A stretch of DNA of 64,000 nt from Marisa cornuarietis (taxonomy: Eukaryota > Mollusca > Gastropoda > Architaenioglossa > Ampullariidae): positions 829,718-893,717 of the forward strand of contig SMMW01000648.1 of the NCBI GenBank assembly GCA_004794655.1, in the 5' to 3' direction. Under the pieces are notes generated by a model. It was not told the origin of the DNA. It searched no databases and worked only from the letters and a program-made list of their open reading frames with translations. How positions within the stretch are numbered: the first letter of the stretch is position 1; each line of letters starts with the position of its first letter. Positions 10,563 to 22,729 of this stretch are shown piece by piece. The translations under genes were made by a program, and so were the position numbers.

Positions 10563-12374
10563 GTAGGCAAATTACTTTTAACTTTTGTTTATGATTTCTT
10601 TAACATCAGTCTGCAAATTCGTTTCAAACACAGGAACCAGGGTATGCAAAGGCGCCGAGTATGGCAAGCGTGGACTCAGTGAACAAAGTGGGGGAAGGGG
10701 TGGAGTCTGAAGTGTGAGGCAGGAAGAAGGGTAACAGGGAGCACATTGTAGGAGACCAGGTCTTTACATTAAGATCTGTTAATAACACTATGGACTCAGT
10801 TAAACAAAGAATAAGCAACACAAAACAGTTGACAAAAATAATATTAGAAGAAAGAAAAATCAATTACCACATTAATAATAAAAAGAAATGATACCAAAAA
10901 CAGCTACTAACAATGTTTATATTGCTGCCATGTATGTACTATTGTGACCAATAATAATGAGCAAAGAGGAAAAAGAAAAAAAATCACGAAATAAAACTCA
11001 CACGAAGCAAAGAGAAGCATGTCACAAACTTCCACTCAGAATCTTCGCACTTCTCCGTTTAGTAAAAGGACTGAATGACCCCAAACGGTTACATCTAAAC
11101 AGAGGACAAGACATACCTTAGTGTTCCGGTGAGTGCACGTAACTGTGTTCGTTTTCAGCTTTCCTAACATCGTTCCTTTTAAATTCCAAATGGCACCCCT
11201 TGATTAGGGATCATTTACGGCCCCTGTAATTATCAAATCAGTTTATATTTTACTTTCCATTTCAGTGTTTTGCGCATTAACCTTGTTTGGAATCGCCGCC
11301 ATTCTTCTACCGTACATCTTGAGTGCAGGAAAGCTGCTCTCTGTGCACTATGACCCTATTGTAAACATGGCTGCCAGAACAGGTTACACTCCTTTGGTGA
11401 TCAACGTCCTTCAGGAAGATGTTCAAGCAATTCTGTCTCAGCCTGAACTGGTTACATCAGCTGTCGGCGATGATGTGGTGCAGTTAGATGACATCAAGGA
11501 GGAGAGTGTACGAGAGGTTAAGGACGTCGTGCAAGCCTCAGGGAATTATTTATTCCAGGGAACCTGTGACCTCGACAGACCAGGCAACGCTCTCTTCCAG
11601 TTTGCCTCGGGACTGTGTTTAGCGCGAATCAACAACCTCACCCACGTTCTCAGTTTGAAACAATCGTTCAGCACTTTATTCAAAGCTCCTCCTTTCATGC
11701 CGAGCTCTCCAGACGACCTCCAAAGCAGACGACGGACCGCCATCGTTCACACAGAGAGATTTTGCTGTTCCCTTGATGAGCGACTGGCGAGACTTGAAGC
11801 AGGTCAGGACCACGTGATACACGGTTACCTTCAGTCGTGGAAGTACTTCGAGCCATGCAAACAAGAAGTCAAAGCAGCAATAACATTTATAGATGATGTT
11901 AGCAGAAACGCCTCGAATATAATCGAAGATCTCCGAGCACGGTTTCCTGGGAGGATTTTAGTTGGAGTTCACATTCGAATGGAAGATTTCACAATCAAAC
12001 GGGCCGTGAACAACGGGAAAAGGATTGCTCCGCCTGGCTACTTCCTACAGGCCATGAGGTTCTTCCGCGCCAAGTTTCGTGGAGTCGTCTTCGTGGTCAT
12101 CATCAAAGACCCGCGCTGGTGGCTTCTTAATGTCAAAGACACGATCAACGTCATCCTGATGGCCAGGAGTGAGGTGCCGGTGCTGGACATGGAGATCCTG
12201 TCCAGACTGGATCACATGATCGTGTCAGTGGGCACGTTTGGCTGGTGGTGTGGCTACAGGAACAACGGCACAGTGGTTGTCTACAAAGATTTTTACACGC
12301 CTGATTCTCATTTAGGAGATCAATTTCTTTTTGGTGGCGATGACTTTATCTATCCGACATGGATTCGAATGTAG
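10535..12374 (+). CDS. GT11 galactoside alpha-1,2-fucosyltransferase-like protein, left paralogue
   Basis: Two exons, 10,535-10,562 and 11,266-12,374, total 1137 nt (378 residues). The long frame opens with GTG, not ATG. The sequence before it (TTTCCATTTCAG) is a splice acceptor, and an upstream mini-exon supplies ATG and nine residues, MSLIRKYAI, ending in phase 1 before GTAGGC. This gives a type II layout: short basic cytoplasmic tail, hydrophobic anchor at about residues 10-31, then a lumenal domain. Family motifs: GNALFQFASG near residue 116, HIRMED near 245 (the HxRxxD nucleotide-sugar motif of GT11) and GTFGWWCGYRNNGT near 332. GT11 enzymes transfer fucose from GDP-fucose to galactose on glycans in the Golgi. 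Candidate N-glycosylation sites are NLT, NAS and NGT. The right paralogue is close to identical. The acceptor sugar is unknown. Confidence 0.87.
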
Positions 12375-12713
12375 CAGATGTCATTTTCTCGCCATCCCTT
12401 GTTCTCGAGATAGTCGTTATGCTTGCAGGATATATATATCTATAAAGATCCAGACTAATTTAGAATATACTTCATGATTTCAAGAAATTTTTCATGCATA
12501 ACGTCAAGCTTGAATGTATATACATGTTTACACCTCGGTTATAAACTCTTGATGTAAGACTTGAAACTCGGTTTTTTTTTAAGTCGCCTAACTGAGCTGG
12601 TTTTCTGTAACTGAGCTCCAAATTTTTTTTTTAAGTCAATATGTCTAAATTTCTTTACCATTTTAAATGTTGGTAAATTGACTTCTGGTACATCAAAAGT
12701 CACGCGCCATAAC
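12375..12713. other. GT11 3' flank, left copy
   Basis: AT-rich sequence that matches 36,399-36,740 of the right copy and probably holds the 3' UTR. No AATAAA could be tied to a transcript end. Confidence 0.45.
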
Positions 12714-13206
12714 AATTTGACATTTGACAAATTTCTTTATTTCAGTAGGCTCGTGCCCATAACCGATGTTGGGGAAATGGGTGTAGTGGGGAATAAAAAA
12801 TGAAAAAACAAATTGCATAAATACAATGTCCTTACTTATTAAAAATAAAACATCCATTAATGTGCTATTTAATAATATCAGTAATTTGCAAATTATTTGT
12901 TCTCTCTAACCTGCAGTACTTTATACAGATAGTAGTCAACCTTTTTGATTAAATTTTAACAGTTGCTTGCAAATAAAATAGATAAACGAAACTGAGAAGG
13001 ATTCTTCTAATACTTTTCAGGAATGCACAGCTGTCGTAGATCTTTATATTTTGGGCACACGAACACAAAATGTAACTCAGTCTCTTCACAATCGCAATTG
13101 GGGCATTTTAACGAAGTAGTGGACACATTGCTGTAACGCTGCTTATGGCAGTTTATGTTTGTAACTCCTAGCTAAACCTTATTAATGAATTTATAATAGT
13201 CATAAC
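12714..13206 (-). mobile_element. 5'-truncated LINE insertion with target-site duplication
   Basis: The minus strand reads KCPNCDCEETELHFVFVCPK, then YKDLRQLCIPEK, a C-terminal CCHC-like knuckle typical of non-LTR retrotransposons. CATAAC flanks it at 12,708-12,713 and 13,201-13,206. The right copy has the empty site, CGCCATAACGAACAGATG, at about 36,733. The insertion therefore happened after the segmental duplication. Confidence 0.75.
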
Positions 13207-14619
13207 GAACAGATGTTGCGCTGCTCCATCGATTTTTTGCATAAACGATCAGGCAAAGATGCAACTTCTTAAAAGTCGTAAGCTGTTACACCATAAAAAT
13301 AATGATTTCTGAGGCAATCAACGATGAGTTTTGTGGGGGGGGGGGGCACTACTTTTTTCTGAAGGCTTTTTGCTCCAAGATTTTCGTAATTAACTTTTTA
13401 AAACGCATTTAACTTTTCAAAAGTCCTGGGGAAATTCTCTAGTGTTTGCCCCTCTTGAATATTGCAAAGCAAATATTTGTAGTTTGTCATGTCCCATTTG
13501 TTTAAAAAGCAACATTATCTTCTAGGTTCTCTCGACACCCCCATTCCCCACAGACTTCATGATGAAAAAGCAAAGACTTGATTCCTTTTGTGTAAATATT
13601 TTAATTGGTAAATTCCCACATACCCAATCCCACGGCTACTGGTGAAATTATTTCGCACATACGTTATTGCTTTTTGTGTTGCCGTTTATTTGGGCATTTA
13701 CAATTTAACATTAACTTACTGGGTCTTTTCTGTGTGATGTTGGTGTTGATGCAGATCGTCTATGTAGAAACAATATTGAAACTTGAAGTCTGGGCAAATA
13801 GTTGTTAGTTCACTTTTTTTCAAAATGGTTAACACAGAGGCTACAAAAGAATCACAAATGTCAAAATGTGCAGATCATGTGCATATTTCAAAATATAGTG
13901 AATAGTCCGCTAGCTTATGATGTTGTGAAAATAATATAGAACATTTTACAGCCTAATACTTCCTCACGTTTCATTTCCATAAATTGTACCAATCTGCCTA
14001 TATTTTCAATCCAAAAGTAACATAAATATATCAATGTGCAATATAAAACGCTATTTATAATAGAATGAAGTAAAATATTAAACCTTACGAAACGACTTAG
14101 TTGTTATGACTTATAAGAAGGCCGAGTATCAACTGTACGATAGTCGCTTACATATTGAGTACAAATATAACCTAACATCAACACACTTACCTCGTGTGAG
14201 AAAATCCTTAGTAAGCTGTCTACAACACCTCTTTGTCTTGTGTACGTGGACAAGTCCGTCTGCTCGTCCCTTCGGGTGTGTCGGACTTGCTCACCAGCCA
14301 TCTTCCGCTCAGCTTACTTCTTGCTATGTTGTGAAAGCAGAGTCCTGTACATTGAGCTCTGGCAGCTCTACGATGGTTCACAGCTCAGTGTGAACAGAAC
14401 ACCGGCTCTCCAGACAAGATGAAAAAGGTTTTGACAAACTTGAAAATGGATTCGCTGCATGCAAAGTTCGGGAGGGTCACGTCATCAGGGAGAGATCCAA
14501 ATTTCCAAAAATGAAACAGTACAGGTAGTGACACATGCCAGTTAGGGCGACAAAACGGGGGAAGCAGTACAGGCGGGGAAACAGGTCAGGCGTGGCGAGT
14601 GGCGAGTGGCGAGTTTGGC
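13207..14619. other. Intergenic, duplicated with 36,740-38,300
   Basis: No gene was recognised. Alignable landmarks shared with the right copy include CAGATGTTGCGCTGCTCCAT, TTCGCACATACGTTATTGCT and CGACAGTCGCTTACATA-like sequence. The short open frames are not conserved in frame between the copies. Confidence 0.5.
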
Positions 14620-15212
14620 TATTGCAGAGTTCTGTCCCTTCATATAACAGGTTGAGGGGATCGGCTCTCCTCCATTTTGTTTATGTTTTGTGGTCGTGCT
14701 TCGACTTGGATAAAAATGTTGGACCTTCATGTTTACATGTGCTTCTGCTGCATTTTCTTCCTCTTCTGGTTTACAGCTGGACTGTATATAATGTTATTTT
14801 GACGTGCAAGTTGTTTGGATCTACTGGCTGGATTCCACTCCGCCGTGCTTCACTCGCTTCGGCAGCGACCTTGAGTTGCAGTGAATAAACTGATGTGACG
14901 ATCACCCTTTTGAAGTTTCGACATGATAACATTTCTTCATATTCTCAAGATTACTCAATATCTTCTCAGTATTCTCCTAATGTCACCAACCCTATTCTAT
15001 CTATTCTCTCTGCTATTATTCTCTGGAGTCGTTACCGTTAAATCTGCAGTGATCGCCCTTTACTGTCATTACGCAGCGAGTCTTCGCATTGTTCTTCCTT
15101 CTACATCTTTGTGACTATTTCGTGATCTTGCTCAGCGCAATGAGTCCGCCTTTGGCTGAGATATTGCACTCTATAAATTCTCACTTCTTCTTCTTATTAT
15201 TATTATTATTAA
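14620..15212 (+). mobile_element. Retroposon-like insertion private to left copy
   Basis: This stretch interrupts an alignment that resumes with GAAAACGATTCTAGACAATA at about 15,267, matching 38,391 of the right copy. Its right end has GCACTCTATAAATTCTCAC followed by TTC and (ATT)n. That is the CTATAAA plus ATT-repeat tail also seen after the LINE at 33,370-33,408. No reverse transcriptase is readable, so it is a truncated LINE or a SINE using that tail. Confidence 0.5.
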
Positions 15213-16396
15213 CTCAGTTCCCCAACATTATGACGAGAGGTGCGAGGGAAATTAAGTAGTTGGCGAGAAAACGATTCTAGACAATAACTAGTTTGTTCTC
15301 TTCATTTCGCGCTTCAGCCTGAAAGTGTACTTATCCGTTTTTATTTGTCATAAAGGTGGTACCGTCTGCTCGATAAAAGTTACACGTATATATCTTTTCG
15401 CTCGTTGTTCACAAATACATACAAACAAGTAATTTTATTCAGTTTTCTGTTGCACACTTCCTTTGTCGCTCCCGTGTTCTGTGTGGTGAAAGAATGGACA
15501 ACCTGCACTGTGTGAGAGATTGTCAATCGAATTGAGAGAGAGATGTTTTATGGTGGGTACAGCTGCTCTTGGCGGATATCGACGTCAGTGCCGTGTGATG
15601 CTTGTAGCTGTAATCAGCCCCATAACAGACGCCTTGAGCTCAATATGTGGTGCTACAACAGCTCTACACCTGCTACCACATGTTTCCACACTTTTTATTT
15701 TCGGCAGATATTATGTTTGGTAGCCATTTCTAGTTTTTACTCTTTTTTTTTTTTTAGCTAGAAGGAGCTATTAAGTTGTTTTTTATGTGTCTTATTGCTT
15801 CAGTCTGTGGCACGTGAGCATAGACTTCTTGGCACCTGTCTCAAATCCTTTCTAAACACAGGCTCGGCTATTTAAACTCTCGTTATATCATGCAGTTTGA
15901 TTCATAGCCTCAACACAGTTCAGTGGAAGGAACACACATTCATACAACATTTCTAAAAAATAAATTGAAGTGTCCTTCGATGTAACCTTTCAAGCAAGAA
16001 AGACATTTACGAGTGACTAAAGAATGTTGGGGATCACGTGATTACTGCGTGACACGCGGCGGTAGTGTAAAGCACATGTCACACTTTTCTCTAAGGGTGA
16101 GTTATGAAGGAAACTCGTCTAGTTTTTGAAGTTATAGAGCGGCGTGCAGACCCTGCGACACTATTTCGTGGTTCTTTTCCCTAGGACACCTTGGCCACCG
16201 CTTTATTACTACGGTTTCGAGGACAAAACACTGAGAGACAAAATTATATTCATTGTGGAGTAAAATGATTACGAATAGTATTACATAGCTACTGTCAACT
16301 CGCACGGTATTCTCTCCTTTCAAACTTTCTGTTGTTATTCCGCTACAAAGGAAGTCCTGACTGACCCTAACAACCTAAAAACGACTCCATGTGACT
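15213..16396. other. Intergenic, duplicated with 38,330-40,240
   Basis: Contains TATGG.GGGTACAGCTGC and CAGACGCCTTGAGCTC, shared with 38,640-38,730. Frames across the shared part (about 70 and 120 residues) differ between the copies and show no domain. GTTATGAAGG and CGGTTTCGAGGACAAAAC (about 16,100-16,225) resemble the MITE at 26,773-27,051, so part of this stretch is probably MITE debris. Confidence 0.4.
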
Positions 16397-16610
16397 TTAG
16401 CAGCTTGTTACCGCTACAGAGAACACAGGGAATTTAGTGAAGGAGTGGATGGAAAGTAACAAATTACAGACAGAAGTGTAGAGTTTAGTGTCGTTAGCAA
16501 AGGAATAGTCGAGAAAGGTATAAGGATGAGTCAACAGAGATAAAGGCTGTGTGTATAAAATAAACAAAATCAGCCCTAATAAAGAAACTGCGAGGGACCC
16601 CAAAGGTCAA
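16397..16610 (-). mobile_element. L2/CR1-type LINE relic (RT palm fragment)
   Basis: The minus strand reads LLGLILFILYTQPLSLLTH, then YSFANDTKLYTS. These correspond to VLGPVLFILYTKPLSSCI and QSYADDTQLYCS of the LINE at 31,713-33,134. The YADD core is degraded to FAND, so it is inactive. Confidence 0.65.
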
Positions 16611-16984
16611 AGGCGCGATTGCTGAGAGCCTTCTAGAAATTATTTAATATTACAGCCTGAGTTCTAACTAAATGACTCTAGGGCAGAACCTGAGTAAAGA
16701 TATTGTTAAAACAAACAACAACAAAAAAAAAAGCTGCGGAAATTGCGTATATTCATTGTGAAGGCCACAGTCATTAAAATACCCTGTTTCATACACTTTT
16801 AATAAATTTAAAAAGTGATGCAAAGAACTAAGAAGTCACTGCCTGTAGTCTGTAGACGTGATGTGAAAATGTTCGACTGCCTTGTCTCTCATAATTGTTA
16901 GTACACGGCAAGCACTGGCCTTATGTCAAGGATCACGTGACTAGCGTCACCCGACCTCAGCCAGGTAGGTAACACCTGCAGTAA

Positions 16985-17335
16985 CCTGTAATATCACTTA
17001 GTGATATGATGCATCACATCCAATGTTATTTGTAGTCACGTGTACACCCGCCTTGAGATATGATCAAATATTACTTGCAGTATACACTTAACAGAACTAT
17101 AGCCGTCCAGTGATATGATGCATCATGTCAAATGTTACTTTTAGTGACATATACACTTGCAAACACTGAATACGCCAATTGATATGATGAATCATATCAA
17201 ATATTACTTGAAGCGACATGGACTTGTGATAACACACAATTGACATTTGCTTACTGATATTATATATCATATCGTGTTACCTGTAGTCACATGGGTTTAT
17301 GACAACACTAGCAGCCGCTTAGTGATATGGTAGTC
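16985..17335. repeat. Degenerate ~65-75-bp tandem repeat with an internal dyad
   Basis: About five diverged units. Each has a GATATGATGCATCAxxTC-type dyad followed by AATxTTACTTG.AG and an ACATG or CACGTG box. It sits at the end of the duplicated block, before the right cadherin gene. Confidence 0.6.
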
Positions 17336-17584
17336 ATGCTGGAATATCAGGAAATAGAGTGATAATAGTGTTCACGCTCAGATAATGTCCACCAACCAAA
17401 TGACCTGAGATTTCAACATTCACGTACTTTAATGACATCCTGATGTCCATCAGTCCTTCGCCTGATGTTCACCTGCCATTATCAAATTCTTGGTGTCACT
17501 CAGGTGACATCAAGGAATGTCCACATTGTTGGATGGTGACAGGAGAAGAGAGATTGGAGGGCGTGATGCCAATCCTCCACAGCG

Positions 17585-17776
17585 TAGTATCGCCTAGAGG
17601 GTAGATCGCTAATTGTAAACCCACCCCACTTAGCCCGGACAATAGTGGTTGTTTTCCTTGCAGCAGACGGGCTGTCAGTGCCGAGCGAAGAAAGCAGTAT
17701 GGCCTTGGAACTGGCTGGTTATGTTAGGGAGTCCACCTAGTATCGCCTAGAGGGTAGATCGCTAATTGTAAACCCA
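17585..17776. repeat. Pair of 39-bp direct repeats
   Basis: TAGTATCGCCTAGAGGGTAG followed by ATCGCTAATTGTAAACCCA occurs at 17,585-17,623 and again, identically, at 17,738-17,776. About 114 bp lie between. It is too long for a target-site duplication and too short for an LTR pair, so its origin is unclear. Confidence 0.85.
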
Positions 17777-17779
17777 GCA

Positions 17780-18869
17780 CATCCCAGTCTTACCAGAGTT
17801 ACCCAGAGTTACCACGCGACACATTTCTCTTACGGTTATAATATTTCAAGTTCACAAAATAGCAGTTTTGAGTGTTGTGTTGCGATTTGGGGATGAAGTG
17901 TCTGGGGATTAAGTGTCTAGGGGATGAAGTGTCGGGGATTAAGTGTCCGGTCACCCACTCAGGTAGCCTGCTAACCTTACTGTGCCTTTTTCCAATTCTA
18001 TTCGCCCTCCCGAGTAGCCTTCCAGCCAACCTGACAGACCAGACCGTCTTCAGTTTTAAAGATGCTTACTTTTTCTTTGTTTTCAATTACTACAAATATT
18101 TATATCGAAATGAGTTTTAGCCATCAGGTCAAAGTACACCGTAAAAAAAGTTTCTGAATGTCGCAAACAATAACGTGAAATTTATACTTGAAATACTTTG
18201 TGTAAGCCAAAGCGTACAAATAAAACATATAAATGCGAAAGTAAGTCGGACCCCAGTACAACATTCTCTGCTCGCACAAGACATGGAGGAGAAGGGAGGG
18301 AAGGTAATCGTCGGCCAGCCGTTCACCATAAGCAGTAAACACAAGTTTGCGCCACCAAACGTAATCGCCGGGTTATTTGTGGGGTCGGACCAGAGGTCAG
18401 AGGGCACGAAAATCGTCATTCACATCATGCTAATGGTGAAGCCTCGGTCTTTGTGTGGGTCTGTCAGTCGCTGTCTGCCCTCATACACACACCCCGAGCT
18501 TCTGACGAGTCTAGCGGCTTTCTCTGTCCAAGACTCGCAACGGCTGGCACTGGGGAAAGAACAGGAACGGAAACACCGACTGAAAAACAGCCCGCGGTCT
18601 TCAGTTCAGTCTTTAGGAGGGAGGAGTCTTTAAGAGTGTTCTCACACCACACTGACACCAACTCTACCTAGCCGTCTAGCGCAGGATTAATGAAGTAAGT
18701 CATCCACGCTACAGGACACTCAGAAAGTTATTTCTCCACTAACAGAAACAGGGTATGTTGAAGGGACAGGAAAACAACACAGACAGGAGGAGGTGACCAT
18801 TTCACGAGACAGCAGCGTGGACGCGAACAAGTCCAGACCCACGTAGCCTCCTGATTGTTTATCGGCAGG
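17780..18869. other. Upstream region of right cadherin gene
   Basis: Should contain the promoter and 5' UTR of the gene starting at 18,870. No TATA or initiator is convincing. Open frames at 18,175-18,633 have no recognisable domain. A GGGGAT/TAAGTGTC motif repeats four times at 17,888-17,950. Confidence 0.4.
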
Positions 18870-18914
18870 ATGCTATTACTGGTGTCTCTCTTGCTGGGAC
18901 TGGCACTTAAAACG
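18870..18914 (+). CDS. Right cadherin exon 1: signal peptide
   Basis: ATG at 18,870 starts MLLLVSLLLGLALKT, a compact hydrophobic leader, then donor GTGAGT at 18,915 in phase 0. The exon at 21,626 opens in phase 0 with HGAAPVISG, so cleavage is probably near this junction. No other ATG nearby offers a leader. Confidence 0.72.
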
Positions 18915-19250
18915 GTGAGTAGAGCACAGACAAGATAGTTACCTGTCTCACTGAGTGAGTGCAAAACTAATGAAGCAGCCACATCACTAGCTGGTTGAAT
19001 AAAAGATTGCAGGTTGGTGCAGGAGTTGTTGCTGTGATGTAGACTGAGAAATCAAATAAAGAACTCGGTAATGAGCCATCCACCCGATAAGTCATCCACT
19101 TCGCCTTTTTGTGGCACTCATTTGTTAGTTACCTGTGGTGTCTAGATGGTATGTATCGGTGGTTACTTGTTGTGACTAGATGGTATGTGTCTGTTGTATG
19201 TGGCGACCAAATGGTATATATCGTCCAAACGTTTTGCGACTGTGTGGTGT

Positions 19251-19321
<71 letters not shown>

Positions 19322-22300
19322 TAACTACTGATTTTTATGGAGCATCAGTGAGAAGAAAAGGTTTTGATATTTCTCAAAGGTGGTGGCCCTTAATGTTTTC
19401 GCCACACAGTTGCCGCATTTGTCGCTCCACAGATTGTTATCAGAATTGTATAGCGTTCTATATTAGTTATTGGTTCTTTTTGATTCTCCATACCATCTCT
19501 CTCTCTCTCTCTTACAGCTCCATTCATTGACTGGTAGCAGCTAAATTTTCTCCTCTCTCAACATTCAAATACTTCATGATTTATATAAAGAAATAAAATG
19601 AGTGAGGTGTGAATAGCCATATTTAGTCAGTTAAAACAGGGAGCACTTACTATCACTTTTCAAAATAGGAAAAAAATGTTTTCAGCTTTCTTTTGTTTAG
19701 TATTATTGGAAATATACAATTAACCACATAAACATAACGTAACAAAACATTTTACAGGCAGGAAATTTTTGAACATAGCACAACCAGAAAGTAAGCATGA
19801 CTGTCAAAACAGTTTATTATTGACAGGAACAGTATCTAATAGTACGAACTGTACTGGGCAGTCATGACAGTACTTGATAGTATTTGGCACTGAAGATAGA
19901 AACTAATAGTACGGCGTGTACTGTCAAGTGACTATAGTAACTGGTAGTACGGATTGTACTGGTTAGTAACGTCGATAGTAACTAATGGTATAAACCGTAC
20001 TGCCAGTGACGACAGTAACCGACAGTAACTGATAGTATACATTGTACTGCCCAGTGCCGACAGTAAATGATAGTTTGGACTGTACTTGCAAGTGACGACA
20101 GTAACTAATAATATAAACTGCACTGGCCAGTGACGGCATTAACTAATAATATAAACTGTATTGTCCAGTGACAATATAGTACCTGATAATATAAACTGTA
20201 CTTGCCAGTGATGAAAGTAACTGATAATATAAACTGTACTGACAAGTGACGATAGTAACTGATAATATAAACTGTATTGGCCAGTGACGACAGTAACTGA
20301 TAATATAAACTGTACTGGCCAGTGACGACAGTAACTGATAATATAAACTGTACTGGCCAGTGATGAAAGTAACTGATAATATAAACTGTACTGGCCAGTG
20401 ACGACAGTAACTAATAATATAAACTGTACTGGCCAGTGACGACAGTAACTAATAATATAAACTGTACTGGCCAGTGACGACAGTAACTAATAATATAAAC
20501 TGTACTGGCCAGTGACGACAGTAACTAATAATATAAACTGTACTGGCCAGTGACGACAGTAACTGATAATATAAACTGTACTGGCCAGTGACGACAGTAA
20601 CTAATAATATAAACTGTACTGGCCAGTGATGAAAGTAACTGATAATATAAACTGTACTGGCCAGTGACGACAGTAACTAATAATATAAACTGTACTGGCC
20701 AGTGACGACAGTAACTAATAATATAAACTGTACTGGCCAGTGACGACAGTAACTAATAATATAAACTGTACTGGCCAGTGACGACAGTAACTGATAATAT
20801 AAACTGTACTGGCCAGTGACGACAGTAACTAATAATATAAACTGTACTGGCCAGTGACGACAGTAACTGATAATATAAACTGTATTGGCCAGTGTCGACA
20901 GTAACTAATAATATAAACTGTACTGGCCAGTGACGACAGTAACTGATAATATAAACTGTACTGGCCAGTGACGACAGTAACTGATAATATAAACTGTATT
21001 GGCCAGTGACGACAGTAACTAATAATATAAACTGTATTGGCCAGTGACGACAGTAACTGATAATATAAACTGTACTGGCCAGTGACGACAGTAACTGATA
21101 ATATAAACTGTACTGGCCAGTGATGAAAGTAACTGATAATATAAACTGTATTGGCCAGTGACGACAGTAACTGATAATATAAACTGTACTGGCCAGTGAC
21201 GACAGTAACTAATAATATAAACTGTATTGTCCAGTGACGATATAATAACTGATAATATAAACTGTACTGGCCAGTGATGAAAGTAACTAATAATATAAAC
21301 TGTATTGGCCAGTGACGACAGTAACTGAAAATATGAACTGTACTTGCCAGAGACGACAGTAACTAATATTATAAACTGTACTGGCCAGTGACGATAGTAA
21401 CTGATAATATAAACTGTACTGGCCAGTGACGACAGTAACTAATAATATAAACTGTATTGTCCAGTGACGATATATAGTAACGGATAATATAAACTGTACT
21501 GGCCAGTGACGACAGTAACTGATAATATAAACTGTACTGGCCAGTGATGAAAGTAACTATAATAATACGGAAGTGTGGTATCGTCACTGATAGTATCTAA
21601 GGTCTAAGACCTGTGGTGTCGCCAGCACGGGGCAGCACCGGTCATCTCGGGGCAGGTCGGCCAGGTGACCTTGAGACGAGACCAGAGGAGCGACTTGCTC
21701 CTGTACGAACTGCGCGTGGTAGACCCCGACAACGACATCTTCACGTGCAGCATCGTCAAAGTGACTGCGTCCACTAACATCTTTCAGGTGACGATACGAC
21801 CAGAGAATAATGGTACGTTTACCAGCGCCTGACAGGGAGTTCAGCCTCTTTTGAAACTTGTTTTAAGTCGCGACCTAATTAATATGATACAAACTGAATA
21901 TCACGAGTAATACTATAATAAGGGGAACACAGTAATTAGTCCTCCTCTCATCATCCTCTTTTTTAAGTCATCTTGGAGCTTAGCTCTAATGCAAATTGGA
22001 AATCGCTCAAACATCAACCCACGGCTATAGAAACCCTCGCAATAAACTCATGTTGCAAAGTATTCCGGAACACTATATACTATTACACAAGCAGATATAG
22101 CGAAGTGTTAACGTATCAAAGTAATCTGATGGCGGCCTTGCGTGTAGGTGTGTACTGGGTCTACTTCATCTACCATGGTCCGGGCAAGGTGACAGAAGAC
22201 AGCTACAGTCTGGACATCACGTGTACTGATGGTACGGAAACATCCAACACCGTACAGGTCAGAGTGGACATCATCAACAACTCACCTCCCATACTCAGTG

Positions 22301-22675
22301 CTAGCAACTCAGGTAAACACACCACCACCACCACCACCACCACCACCACCACCACCACCACCACCACCACCACCACCACCACCACCACCACCACCACCAC
22401 CACCTTTACTGACCTTTACTGACCACTCACGTGTACACAGCTCTAAAATGTTCATCTCATGCAGTGTTCTAGATCCTAGTTGAGTCCACGTTTCCTAACG
22501 TTAATTGTTGTCTTTATTAAGCTACTAAACGAAACATAGACATTTGCCAGTCGAATTATAACATCTAAGCATATTATCATATGCTGGAAAAATAATAAAC
22601 GATTACAATTAATGATTAATTCAAGGGGCCTGGAAAGATCATCTACCCCGGTACCCGCGCTGGATTTCGGCGGGC

Positions 22676-22729
<54 letters not shown>

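Larger units (their letters stand above)
18915..21625 (+). other. Intron 1 of right cadherin gene
   Basis: Donor GTGAGT and acceptor GTCGCCAG. It holds a GT microsatellite (19,247-19,318) and a long 38-bp minisatellite (19,860-21,560). No coding exon was found in between. Confidence 0.65.

Noticed and set aside
11546..11864. Minus-strand frames within the GT11 exon, repeated at 35,570-35,888
   Set aside because: Shadows of the real coding strand; they recur only because the GT11 exons are nearly identical.
14853..14872. CACTCGCTTCGGCAGC, resembling the 5' end of U6 snRNA
   Set aside because: Only about 14 bases match; no U6 body or T-run terminator follows.
19860..21560. Regularly spaced repeats suggesting a CRISPR-like array
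   Set aside because: Units are contiguous with no unique spacers, in a eukaryotic intron. It is a minisatellite.
22203..22483. Poly-Val, poly-Pro and poly-Thr frames
   Set aside because: Translation of the ACC microsatellite after the exon 3 donor.
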